The notes below the pieces were generated by a model. The model saw only the letters and a program-made list of their open reading frames with translations, was not told the DNA's origin and made no database searches. From contig DAIDDL010000004.1 in assembly GCA_027309085.1 (NCBI GenBank), positions 1-64,000 on the forward strand: 64,000 bases of DNA, given 5' to 3'. Below are positions 19,117 through 27,116 of this stretch, one piece after another (within the stretch, counting starts at the first letter, position 1; each line of letters opens with the position of its first letter). Made by a program: the position numbers and the translations under genes. This stretch comes from Sulfobacillus sp. (GTDB lineage: Bacteria > Bacillota > Sulfobacillia > Sulfobacillales > Sulfobacillaceae).

Positions 19117-19356
19117 CTACTTCGCCTTCTTATTCAAAGAATTAGAGACGATTGGCATGTCTGGTCCCGATCCTTCCTGCGGATCCGGCCAGGGAAACTC
19201 CATGTGATCAAAATAGTATTCTAACGCCGCATTCACAATGGCCGCCTGGCTCAAGCCCAGATGATAGGCCCGCGTTTCCAAACGCTGCTTTAGAACGGGG
19301 GCCAAGCGCGCTTGCATCAGCACAAAAGCTCGGGAACGGCCATAAAAATATCCCAT
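19117..19356 (-). CDS. Ribbon-helix-helix (CopG/Arc-type) DNA-binding protein 1
   Basis: 79 residues. The strand segment FVLMQARLAPVLKQRLETRA is followed by helix-turn-helix LGLSQAAIVNAALEYYFDH, the typical RHH fold that binds DNA as a dimer. The N-terminus YGRSRAFV is nearly the same in a second copy at 26597-26815. It lies 51 bases upstream of a giant secreted protein on the same strand, so it probably regulates itself and that gene. A 20-bp element shared with the second copy lies 186 bases upstream of its ATG. No toxin gene is adjacent. Confidence 0.85.
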   Translation of the reverse strand: MGYFYGRSRAFVLMQARLAPVLKQRLETRAYHLGLSQAAIVNAALEYYFDHMEFPWPDPQEGSGPDMPIVSNSLNKKAK

Positions 19357-19827
19357 CTGCTGCCACCGCCTTTCTTAATCAACTCCCTCTGCTTAGTGGA
19401 ATATGCAGTTCAACTGCTGCCGAAGGATCCTGTGACAAAATCGAAAATCTCTAAACCCCTCATGATGCGTTCTTCCATGCTTTAGTTGGGGCATTTGCCA
19501 CAGGGTCTCTAGATGGGATCTTCCAAACTTTCTCAAGTCCCATGAATGAATGATACCAACCACAATACCAGTATACACAACTTGTCCCAAAAGGCAGTCG
19601 ATACTTGGCAAGATTTCTAGAAATATATTGGAGTTCCGTATTGCTAAACTATCCCAACCTATGGGACCGCTCCAATTGTAAGTAGTACGTCATGCTAAAC
19701 GCGTCAGTTCTGCCGGATCCCTTGTCGCATGGATGCCCGGCATGTTCTCGTTCGCCATGAAGTACGGATCAGCCCGACTCAATAGCCTGCACGGTAATTG
19801 GAAAGATGACTTGGGCCGAATAAATCT
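19357..19827. other. Leader/promoter region of the first RHH-surface protein cassette
   Basis: 471 bases with no supported gene. On the minus strand TATACT (near 19570) lies 8 bases upstream of the shared element at 19542-19561, leaving an untranslated leader of over 150 bases before the RHH start. The rest, to 19827, is A+T-rich with nothing recognisable. Confidence 0.45.
19542..19561 (-). promoter_or_regulatory. 20-bp element shared by both RHH cassettes (copy 1)
   Basis: On the minus strand it reads GGTTGGTAT-N4-CATTCAT. The same string in the same orientation lies at 26950-26969 upstream of the second RHH gene. Each copy follows a -10-like hexamer by 6-8 bases, so it overlaps the likely transcription start, as expected for an operator. 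Confidence 0.55.
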
Positions 19828-20055
19828 TTATAACACCGCCCGGGATGTGGGCGCCGACGCTTGGGCCTGCAGATATTCGTGATGGCATGGACGACACAAG
19901 TCTGCGTCAAATCGCCACTGGGCATCATCGGGCTCCCACGTTATGGTCACATTCATCCACTCCGCTCCATCCTGGATCTTCACCACCGAGCGCACATGGA
20001 TGCCAAATCCGTTAATTTCCTTCCCGCAACGTCCGCAAATCATGCCGCCAATCAC
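19828..20055 (-). CDS. Small zinc-ribbon-type hypothetical protein
   Basis: About 75 residues with two CxxC pairs, CGRCGKE near the start and CRPCHHEY near the end, that probably hold one zinc ion. The middle (VVKIQDGAEWMNVTITWEPD) looks like beta strands. I do not recognise the family. The frame starts with GTG at 20055, with an ATG four codons on; neither has a strong ribosome site. The 8-bp tandem repeat array lies 76 bases upstream. It stands alone. Confidence 0.6.
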   Translation of the reverse strand: MIGGMICGRCGKEINGFGIHVRSVVKIQDGAEWMNVTITWEPDDAQWRFDADLCRPCHHEYLQAQASAPTSRAVL

Positions 20056-20467
20056 CCGCTTGATTTGTAATTTTTGCCTTCATATTTTATGTTACATCTG
20101 TTTCGCAAGATAGGCATCGAGTGGACATATGATCCAGTGACCCATTGATCCAGTGACCCATTGATCCAGTGATCCAGTGATCCAGTGATCCAGTGATCCA
20201 AAGAATCCCCTCACGGGTCGAAATTCGCTGTATGAGTATGAGAAAGAACAGCCAATATCATCGTATTTACGGCTGATCTGACGATGGTCGTTCCTCCCGT
20301 GTGAGTCTGTTCGACTATCTCCTCTCTTTACGCATTATTAATGGCGTCCTTGCCTAATCCCAAACAATTTGTGGATCACGTGCAGGCAAAAAGATCGTGT
20401 ATCTTCCACGCTCCCCAGCAATTACCCTCCGTTGTTCTTAGAGAGTTTGTCCAAATACGAACTGAGG
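20056..20467. other. Intergenic region with the tandem array
   Basis: 412 bases between two minus-strand genes. Apart from the array at 20131-20202 I see no gene or convincing terminator. It would contain the promoter of the zinc-ribbon gene. Confidence 0.45.
20131..20202. repeat. 8-bp tandem repeat array (GATCCAGT)
   Basis: Nine consecutive 8-base units: GATCCAGT, GACCCATT, GATCCAGT, GACCCATT, then four GATCCAGT and a final GATCCAAA. The first four units form a 16-bp higher-order repeat. It lies between the zinc-ribbon gene and the end of the membrane protein gene, in noncoding DNA. Such arrays change copy number by slippage. Units are too short and without spacers, so it is not a CRISPR. 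Confidence 0.95.
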
Positions 20468-22528
20468 TCAAGGCACGTAGCGCACCGCGACGGTCGGTGA
20501 ATATCCATAGGGATACGAATCCTGGCTACTGACTAAGTTGGCTTCATAGTAGACCGGATTGCCCTGGGGATTCAGATCGCGCACGGTAAACTGGGCAATC
20601 CCGTCGCCATTAGTGAGTGCGCTCACGGGCGTTTCCCCCACATATCCGTGATTAATGGCGCTTTGCGCCATTTGGGCACCATGTTGAGCATAAACCACTT
20701 GCCCCATGTAAATGGGAATACCGCTCACATGCACCGGTTGGTCCCAGCGATTTAAAATCTCTAGGGTAAAATGCACGGGGGTGCCCTTTACCACGAAACG
20801 ATTGACGGCGTCAGGTGTAATGGCCAAGTGCCATGCCGTGGGAATTACGATCGGAGTCCTGCTCATCGTTTCACTCTTTGGTGTAAACAGCATCATCTGA
20901 AACCCGCTAGAAATCGTAGGCATCGCTCCTACGTTAGGCGCCGCCAAAACGTAGGTTGCTGTCTGATGTGGGGACAACGAGGCCGGGCCGCTCAGAGGAT
21001 GCCAAAATGCTGTCAAGTCCCCCCCGATGTCGGCGGTAAAAGTCGGATGGACCACGGTACCCCCAGTATTTGTCGCCTTAACGGTGACTCGGTCCACCAT
21101 AGCAAACTCTCCACTGGTGTGAATTCCGGTTAATTGCAAACGCACAGATCCAGGCAGCAACAGAGCAGCCAATGCCGCTACACCGCTGGCGATTCCTCCT
21201 GCCCAAACCACGTATCGGCTAGACCGAACCAGTGACTCCACCTTCCGAGCAGGTCGAGTGGTGGCAACCGCCACCACTGTTGCGGGAATCAGCATGAGCA
21301 GGTAGCTGGCAAAAGAGCGGCTGGCAAAGAACAGAGCCACCGAAGGCAACAAAAAGGTCGCTGCCTTGAGTCGTGGGTAGGTCAACGGATAGAGAATCAG
21401 TAACGTCACAAGGACAACAAAACTCAATATTGTATACGATTCTAGTGACCCGCTTCCCCACGGCTCAAATAAGCTGACCGTGATTAATCCCTGCCCATCA
21501 GGAACTGTCTTGCTGATAAGAGGAGCGAGGATTCCACGAAGCCAGGATCCGGGATTAGCCAACAAAAATGGCAAGTTGGGCAACAGAAAGATTCCCCCGC
21601 TGATTAGTGTATAACGGGCGACCATGCGTTTAATGGTCTGACCGCCCATGCCCTGCCTCCGACCTTCGCCGATAAATCCCATGACTAGAAACGGCCAAAG
21701 TATCCATGGTGTTTGCTTGATGCCCAAAGCCAAACCCATCCAAATGGCAGGCCATACCGCAGCCCATCCTTGTTTCAACGGATAGCGATCCCACTGCCGT
21801 GCCGCCAATACCAAAAATGGAACATAGAGGGCATCTGTCACTCCACCTTCGGCAAACCCCACGTACACACTGAAACTGCCGAGAATCAGAATCCAAGGCC
21901 GAATGCGTCGGGGAACAGCGTAATAGGCCAGCGCTATTCCTAAAGCCCATGCGGTCACATTGAGCCAGACAGCGACTTGGTTACTCCAGCCCAATGCAAT
22001 GGCCGGAGCGTAGAGTTCAAAAGCTAGCGCAGGGTAGGACAACAGAGTCACTGGCGTACCAGTCAGGGTCCAAGTGAACTTGTCTGGAGAAACTTGATAA
22101 GCGGAAAAGGCGGCCGCCAACGAACGGCCATAGGGATTAATGCCGTGGACCCACAACACGGCAGCCCATTGATCAAAAGCCATCTCGTCAGTCATGTAGC
22201 TAGGATCAGCATAAATCTGCGTATAAGCCCAGACAAACAGCGCACCGATGACTAACACGAGCAGGAAACTTTCCCAGATCCTCCATGCGCGCTTCCGTCG
22301 TAAGAATGACGGAACCACCATGCTCGCCATACCCCCGGCGGCTAAGATAACGGAGGGCACAGGGGCCACTGCCGTCATGGTCCCAGAAGTCCATAAACGT
22401 AGTCCCCACATTATCAGAGAAACTGCCACTACCAGCCAACTGACCACCAATACACGCGAAGATGGCACAAATTCCGCGGACACATGAGAAGATGAGGAGC
22501 TCCGCGAAGAAGTTTTCAAAAAGTTCAT
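20468..22528 (-). CDS. Polytopic membrane protein, GT-C/GT87-like glycosyltransferase with extracytoplasmic C-terminal domain
   Basis: 686 residues. About ten hydrophobic helices fill residues ~25-445, with an extracytoplasmic loop after the second or third helix holding YMTDEMAFDQWAAVLWVHG, like the acidic loop of GT-C polyprenyl-phosphate sugar transferases. A soluble C-terminal part (~450-686) looks like two beta-sandwich domains (VDRVTVKATNTGGTVVHP, VHFTLEILNRWDQPVHV). The ATG overlaps the stop of a broken lipoprotein gene (ATGA at 22525-22528) with GGAGG upstream, so the two were once coupled. Substrate unknown; the assignment to GT87/DUF2029 is by overall pattern. Confidence 0.75.
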   Translation of the reverse strand: MNFLKTSSRSSSSSHVSAEFVPSSRVLVVSWLVVAVSLIMWGLRLWTSGTMTAVAPVPSVILAAGGMASMVVPSFLRRKRAWRIWESFLLVLVIGALFVWAYTQIYADPSYMTDEMAFDQWAAVLWVHGINPYGRSLAAAFSAYQVSPDKFTWTLTGTPVTLLSYPALAFELYAPAIALGWSNQVAVWLNVTAWALGIALAYYAVPRRIRPWILILGSFSVYVGFAEGGVTDALYVPFLVLAARQWDRYPLKQGWAAVWPAIWMGLALGIKQTPWILWPFLVMGFIGEGRRQGMGGQTIKRMVARYTLISGGIFLLPNLPFLLANPGSWLRGILAPLISKTVPDGQGLITVSLFEPWGSGSLESYTILSFVVLVTLLILYPLTYPRLKAATFLLPSVALFFASRSFASYLLMLIPATVVAVATTRPARKVESLVRSSRYVVWAGGIASGVAALAALLLPGSVRLQLTGIHTSGEFAMVDRVTVKATNTGGTVVHPTFTADIGGDLTAFWHPLSGPASLSPHQTATYVLAAPNVGAMPTISSGFQMMLFTPKSETMSRTPIVIPTAWHLAITPDAVNRFVVKGTPVHFTLEILNRWDQPVHVSGIPIYMGQVVYAQHGAQMAQSAINHGYVGETPVSALTNGDGIAQFTVRDLNPQGNPVYYEANLVSSQDSYPYGYSPTVAVRYVP

Positions 22529-23420
22529 GGCAATGATCCTCCGAGTCCCGTGACGGTCTGTACGTTTCCCATGGCCGATGTACCTACCACAAAATACAAG
22601 GACCCGTCATGGCTGATAAGAAGCTGAATACTGTTAGCAGGAGCCGGCAAGACTTCAGTCACCCTTTCCGTAGAAATAGAGCTCACAGCAACATTCCTGA
22701 CCGTTCCTTGACCCTTGAGTGCATATAGTCCCGTGCCAATCGGATTCACCGCCAAATCTCGTCCTGATGTTCCTATGATAAACTCACTGAGAGCCTGATG
22801 GCTGGCAATCATCCACTCAGTGACATGGTTCGGCGTCGTCAACGCTTACAAATGACTACCATGGTGTCGAGCCGCCAAATCCACTGTATTACGCGGAACA
22901 GCTCACTGATTCACGACCTTCGCGGGGTTTACGCGAACCTCTCCTACTGCTACCTCCAAAAAGTTCCCCTCAAGGCGCAAATATGACTGCCTAAGACTGC
23001 CAGTATAATAACCGATCCCGCTAAAGACAGCGAACTGGTCAATTTCCCCTCTTGCACTATACGCCACTGCACTATTCCCGGCATCCTCGCAAACCCACAG
23101 CCAGAGCTCCGTTTGGCACCAGCGCCATACGGTTCGCCAATGCAGGCACAGCAACCGCTGAATCTACGGTATGCTGAATCAAATGGACCGGATAAAGTGC
23201 TCATATCCAATTGGATCGTCTAGCACCCAAAGTACGCCATTGCTTTCAGGTCCGCCCGCAGACTCCGTTTCAATTGGCGTCGGATAGATAAGTGCAACGG
23301 CACCATGTCTAGCCCTTGGTACCCCGCGACGTGATTGGGAATGACCGCAGACCAAGTAATACGCTGACACACATTCCCCATAACACCAATGATAACGCAT
23401 AATGTCTGTGGTGCAATTCA
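22525..23420 (-). pseudogene. Broken lipoprotein/beta-propeller-like gene, copy A
   Basis: Fragments in different frames align in order with copies B and C: IYPTPIETESAGGP, then LYPVHLIQHTV and RMALVPNGALAVG in a second frame, GNSAVAYSARGEIDQFAV in a third, and an open 3' part (22525-22842) with VTEWMIASHQALSEFIIG...VVGTSAMGNVQTVTGLG. There are at least three frameshifts or stops. Repeating hydrophobic-glycine strands resemble a YVTN-type propeller (inference). The last stop overlaps the start of the membrane protein gene. The 105-codon 3' remnant may still be translated. Confidence 0.75.
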
Positions 23421-23550
23421 CGATTCCTCTTTTAAATTCTTTGCTCTGTTGACAACACCACGAAACATGACGAATTGTCGTAGCATACCTCTTAGTCATT
23501 CCTGTGTGTTCTTTAGCCTGATAATAGTTACCCGACCGAACCCGCCGCAT

Positions 23551-23584
23551 AAAAAAATAGGGCCAAAAAATCAGGCCCTATTTT
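23551..23584 (-). terminator. Rho-independent terminator of surface protein 2
   Basis: AAAATAGGGCC and GGCCCTATTTT form a perfect 11-bp stem; on the minus strand it runs into seven T. It starts 11 bases past the stop of the giant secreted protein. Confidence 0.9.
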
Positions 23585-23594
23585 CAAAGACACT

Positions 23595-26486
23595 TTACCA
23601 ATTAATCGAACTGATAGCCGCACCGTTGGCCGGCGCATACTGAGTACCTGTACCCGTAAAGTACAGTTGCCCGTAATTAGACTCGCTGTAGCCAGTACCG
23701 TTATACGTGTACGCCGTAGAACTACCGGACGGAACCGCTCCAGTGGAAGGCTTCTCTGTGTACGCCGGTGCCGATGTATTACCATTCCACACGTCCAATG
23801 GACCACGTTGCAGTGTTAATGTCACTACACCGCTACTGTTGGAGTATACGGTGGTGCTGCTGGAACTAGCTCCACCCCACAAAACAACTCCAGGCACGGA
23901 TACATTATACAAAACTGAAGCACTGGACAAGGGAATTGGAGTCGCATATGCTACTCCAGACTGCGTGGTTGACAAGGCAATACCGTTAACCTGTGTAATC
24001 CACAGGCCCTCAGGCATGCTACCTTCGTTGATGGTGCTAGGCGCATCTCCAACAGGGTTACCATTTACGTCTTCAACAGTGTAGCTTACGGTTTGCGCTT
24101 GACCATTGGTCAGATCAACCACAGGAGCAAAATTCGCCGCCTGTGCAGCACTGTCACTCAAGACATTGACGGTCGCACTCGCTGGCGTCAAATTGCCAGA
24201 TCCAACGGTCAAAACAGTATTGCCAATTGCGCTGTCGTTTAATACCTCTACAGACAGTATCGGCGTAGCGGCAGACGGAGCCGTACCAGAGAAACCACCC
24301 GGCACCGACAACGTATAGGTTCCATTGTTGTCGTTAAGTGTAACGGTCAAGTCAGAAACCTGACTGTTCAACGGTACGGGTGCCGAACTCCCCACTCCCA
24401 GGGCATACACTACACCACTGTTGCCGACGGAAAGATTGTAAGTTACAGTCCCAGTGGCTAAGCTCGTCGATGTGACGGTCCCAAAGTAGAGTGGAGCTGA
24501 CGCTGTATCATATCCATCCTGAATGCCGGTTAGCGAAGTGACACCGCTCGTGTCAGTCGCTGCGTCTGCTTCGGTCGGAAAAGCATTGACAGCTGTTGCA
24601 ACGCTAGAGGTGCCAAACACTGCTGTAGCGCTGGTTATGAATCCAGCGGAAACAAAACCATTTTGAACAGGATATAGGTAGTAATTCACGTTACCCGTTG
24701 ACGTGTCCGTGACCTCAGCCGTGAATTGTCCCGCCGCGTTCGTTTGGATAGGGTCGCCGTAAGTTGTAGTTGCAGGTGCTCCAGCTGATCCAGTAGCCGG
24801 CCCTAATCCCGAGGCATTAACATCTGGAAAGTCAGTTGATGTTCCGCTCACAACATAGGCCCCGGTAGTCGCTGCAAGTAGCAGCTGTGCATTCGGCAGT
24901 GGATTCCCCTGGACATCCTCCACTACTCCAGACATCTCCACATCGGTCGCGGCTGCAACTGGTGAGGTAGCCGTAGAACTCGGAGTAATGGTGAAGTTGC
25001 TAATCGTTGACGCGATTCCGGGTTGAGACCACTCAACGTATGTGTCTAAACCAGATACGGATGGATCAGCCGTTGTTGCGCTAGCTGTCACTTTAACCGT
25101 TGACGGAGTAGCTGCATCTACGTATACCGTTGCCTGGCCAGCGCTAGTAGTATACACCGTCGCAACTGAGCCCAAGTTAGTGGTCCCAGACGCGTTCGTG
25201 AAGTAGCCACCGGTGGTGACGTCGAACGTAACGGGTAAATTAACCTGTGCCGTCGTGTTGACGGGAGGAAGAGTTACTGTAACGGGCACCACGCCACTGG
25301 TTCCAAGGGAAGCTTGGAACGCAGCACTTCCTGATGCCGGGTTATAAGGGGTAATTCCCGCCTGCCCGGCAGTAACAAATTCTGCATTGATAACCGGAGT
25401 TTCCACAGGCTGGTTGTTTACCTGGTAAGGAGCCTGGGCGTAAAGAGTGTACCCAGCTGTTTGCCCCACAGGGCCTGTAATCGTGATGCCAGCCTGTCCA
25501 GCCGCGTTGGTGTAAACTGTATAATCGGCTCCTGTTGAAGCCGCGGTAGACGAAAGAGCAACACCATCACTCATAACAGTCACAGGATCTGTCGGAGGCG
25601 CATTGTCCTGCGCAATGACATACGTAATGGCCGCACCTGGCGCGGGGTTACCATTGGCGTCTAACAGCGTCGTGGAGACAGCCATGGAGCCATTGTTGGT
25701 CATTAGATAAGGAGAAGCAGTTGTACCTGCCCCGGTCGTCTCGCCAGTGACGGTTAGTCCACTAATCGTGGGCTGTCCCACTGCGCTTTGTGCCGTTTCA
25801 GTTGGGCTATAAGATGCACCTTCTGGATTGTTTAGAGCCAAGGGAGACTTAGCGTATGCAATGAAAGTATAAGTTCCAGTCTCAGTTGGTGTGAATGTGA
25901 AGGTGCTTGAGCTCTGGTAATCGCCACTCTGGATCCACTGCCCATCAGGCGTTTTGTACCAGAACTGATACAGGGGATTGTAAATATTTGCAGCCGTGGC
26001 CGTAACAGTCATAGTCTGACCGGCCGTTGCTGCAGCGGTCGGCGTGGATAGGGTTACGGTCGAGTCAACGAAAACACCTTCAACATCCTGCAGGCCATTG
26101 GCTTCTGCGTTAGTCGCTGCAGAATAGTCTCCGGCTTTGAGGTTGGCTGCGCTCAGAACATATGCAGTTACCAAGTAATCACCGCTGGCAACATTGCTTA
26201 GAGTGTAGGTGTTGGTGCTCGAGTAGTTCTGGACATCTTTCCAAGAACCGTTTGGCTCTTCTACCCAGAATTGATACATAGGATCGGTGACGCCATTAGC
26301 GCTGGCGCTAAATGTTACACTGCCGCCGGGCTGTACTTTCGCGGCGATGTTGTTGTAGCCTTGTTCGGTCAATGTGATAGATGGTGCGGTTGCAGCAAAT
26401 GCACTGGCTGCTGGCAGCATAGACAAGATCAACATTGAAGAACCGATGGCAAGACCACTGACTTTTTTCATAACGTGTGATTTCAT
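23595..26486 (-). CDS. Giant secreted Ig-like/YQFW-domain surface protein, paralogue 2
   Basis: 963 residues with a signal peptide (KKVSGLAIGSSMLILSMLPA, cleavage after AFA). Residues ~30-240 carry two YQFW modules (DPMYQFWVEEPNGSW, NPLYQFWYKTPDGQW) that closely match paralogue 1, including YAKSPLA.N.PEGA.YS. Beyond that the proteins diverge into different Ig-like repeats, with VYTNAAGQAGITITG and VYSNSSGVVTLTL turns. It contains no sortase or SLH anchor that I can see. GAGGGGG lies 15 bases before the ATG; another methionine follows at residue 6. It is preceded by the second RHH gene and followed by a strong terminator, so the pair is one unit. Confidence 0.88.
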   Translation of the reverse strand: MKSHVMKKVSGLAIGSSMLILSMLPAASAFAATAPSITLTEQGYNNIAAKVQPGGSVTFSASANGVTDPMYQFWVEEPNGSWKDVQNYSSTNTYTLSNVASGDYLVTAYVLSAANLKAGDYSAATNAEANGLQDVEGVFVDSTVTLSTPTAAATAGQTMTVTATAANIYNPLYQFWYKTPDGQWIQSGDYQSSSTFTFTPTETGTYTFIAYAKSPLALNNPEGASYSPTETAQSAVGQPTISGLTVTGETTGAGTTASPYLMTNNGSMAVSTTLLDANGNPAPGAAITYVIAQDNAPPTDPVTVMSDGVALSSTAASTGADYTVYTNAAGQAGITITGPVGQTAGYTLYAQAPYQVNNQPVETPVINAEFVTAGQAGITPYNPASGSAAFQASLGTSGVVPVTVTLPPVNTTAQVNLPVTFDVTTGGYFTNASGTTNLGSVATVYTTSAGQATVYVDAATPSTVKVTASATTADPSVSGLDTYVEWSQPGIASTISNFTITPSSTATSPVAAATDVEMSGVVEDVQGNPLPNAQLLLAATTGAYVVSGTSTDFPDVNASGLGPATGSAGAPATTTYGDPIQTNAAGQFTAEVTDTSTGNVNYYLYPVQNGFVSAGFITSATAVFGTSSVATAVNAFPTEADAATDTSGVTSLTGIQDGYDTASAPLYFGTVTSTSLATGTVTYNLSVGNSGVVYALGVGSSAPVPLNSQVSDLTVTLNDNNGTYTLSVPGGFSGTAPSAATPILSVEVLNDSAIGNTVLTVGSGNLTPASATVNVLSDSAAQAANFAPVVDLTNGQAQTVSYTVEDVNGNPVGDAPSTINEGSMPEGLWITQVNGIALSTTQSGVAYATPIPLSSASVLYNVSVPGVVLWGGASSSSTTVYSNSSGVVTLTLQRGPLDVWNGNTSAPAYTEKPSTGAVPSGSSTAYTYNGTGYSESNYGQLYFTGTGTQYAPANGAAISSINW

Positions 26487-26596
26487 CTAGTTCAACAAAA
26501 CCCCCTCAATAAAACTTCGCCATTTGGCGACCTCTTTAATCACGGCCTCATCCGAGACAACGTGTCATTCCCTGAAGGTCTTGCTCTTGAACCTCG

Positions 26597-26815
26597 TTAG
26601 GACGGCCCATCCTTCTCGCGATCCCCTTGTGGTTTCTCGGGATCGTCATCATTTACGGGCACATGAGCCAGATAGTATTCCAAGGCCGCATTGATGATGG
26701 CAACTTGACTTAGTCCCGATTCAAAGGATCGTTGTTCGAGACGAACCTTCATCTCTGGAGAAAGTCGCACTTGGAACGATACGTAGGCTCGGGATCGCCC
26801 ATAGTAATTTGCCAC
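26597..26815 (-). CDS. Ribbon-helix-helix DNA-binding protein 2
   Basis: I start this protein at the GTG at 26815 (72 residues, MANYYGRSRAYV...), because GGAGGTGA lies upstream and the first RHH protein begins at the same point; the longer open frame to 27103 is not needed. SFQVRLSPEMKVRLEQRS and SGLSQVAIINAALEYYLAH form the RHH fold and closely match RHH 1. It sits 110 bases upstream of giant surface protein 2 on the same strand. The acidic C-terminus (DDDPEKPQGDREKD) differs from copy 1. Probable repressor of its own cassette. Confidence 0.8.
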   Translation of the reverse strand: MANYYGRSRAYVSFQVRLSPEMKVRLEQRSFESGLSQVAIINAALEYYLAHVPVNDDDPEKPQGDREKDGPS

Positions 26816-27116
26816 AACTGACCACCCCTCACCTCCTGAAACCCTGCCCTCCACGGAGGTCCACGGCCGTGTAAGGTGCTTAATCAATAAACCGCGGCAT
26901 GGTATGTGATTCTTAGTAAAACTTAGTTTGTACTCCATTGCAATGTTCGATGAATGCAACATACCAACCGACGTCATTGTACCGCATTTTTTCCTCCTTA
27001 GCACAACCTTTCCATGGGATTTATTATCTATTTTTTTGTAGAATGATTCCCCATGGTTCGACATTCGAGACCGCGGCGAGAATGCATTGCCTTTCCCCCG
27101 CACAACTAGTCGAAAT
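26816..27116. other. Leader/promoter region of the second RHH-surface protein cassette
   Basis: 301 bases. On the minus strand TTGTGC and TACAAT, 19 bases apart, resemble a promoter and are followed by the shared 20-bp element (26950-26969), leaving a leader of about 130 bases. No gene is supported. Confidence 0.45.
26950..26969 (-). promoter_or_regulatory. 20-bp element shared by both RHH cassettes (copy 2)
   Basis: Minus strand GGTTGGTAT-N4-CATTCAT, the same as at 19542-19561, placed 135 bases upstream of the RHH 2 start and 6 bases after a TACAAT hexamer. The surrounding leaders are otherwise dissimilar, so conservation of this string suggests function. Confidence 0.55.

Noticed and set aside
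19117-19356. RHH protein as antitoxin of a toxin-antitoxin pair
   Set aside because: The adjoining gene encodes a >1000-residue secreted protein, not a small toxin, and the same arrangement is repeated; regulation of a surface protein fits better.
20131-20202. CRISPR array
   Set aside because: Units are 8 bases, directly adjoining, with no spacers, and no cas genes are present.
26816-27103. 96-residue N-terminal extension of RHH protein 2
   Set aside because: It is not matched in RHH protein 1, includes the promoter-like region, and reads as basic noise.
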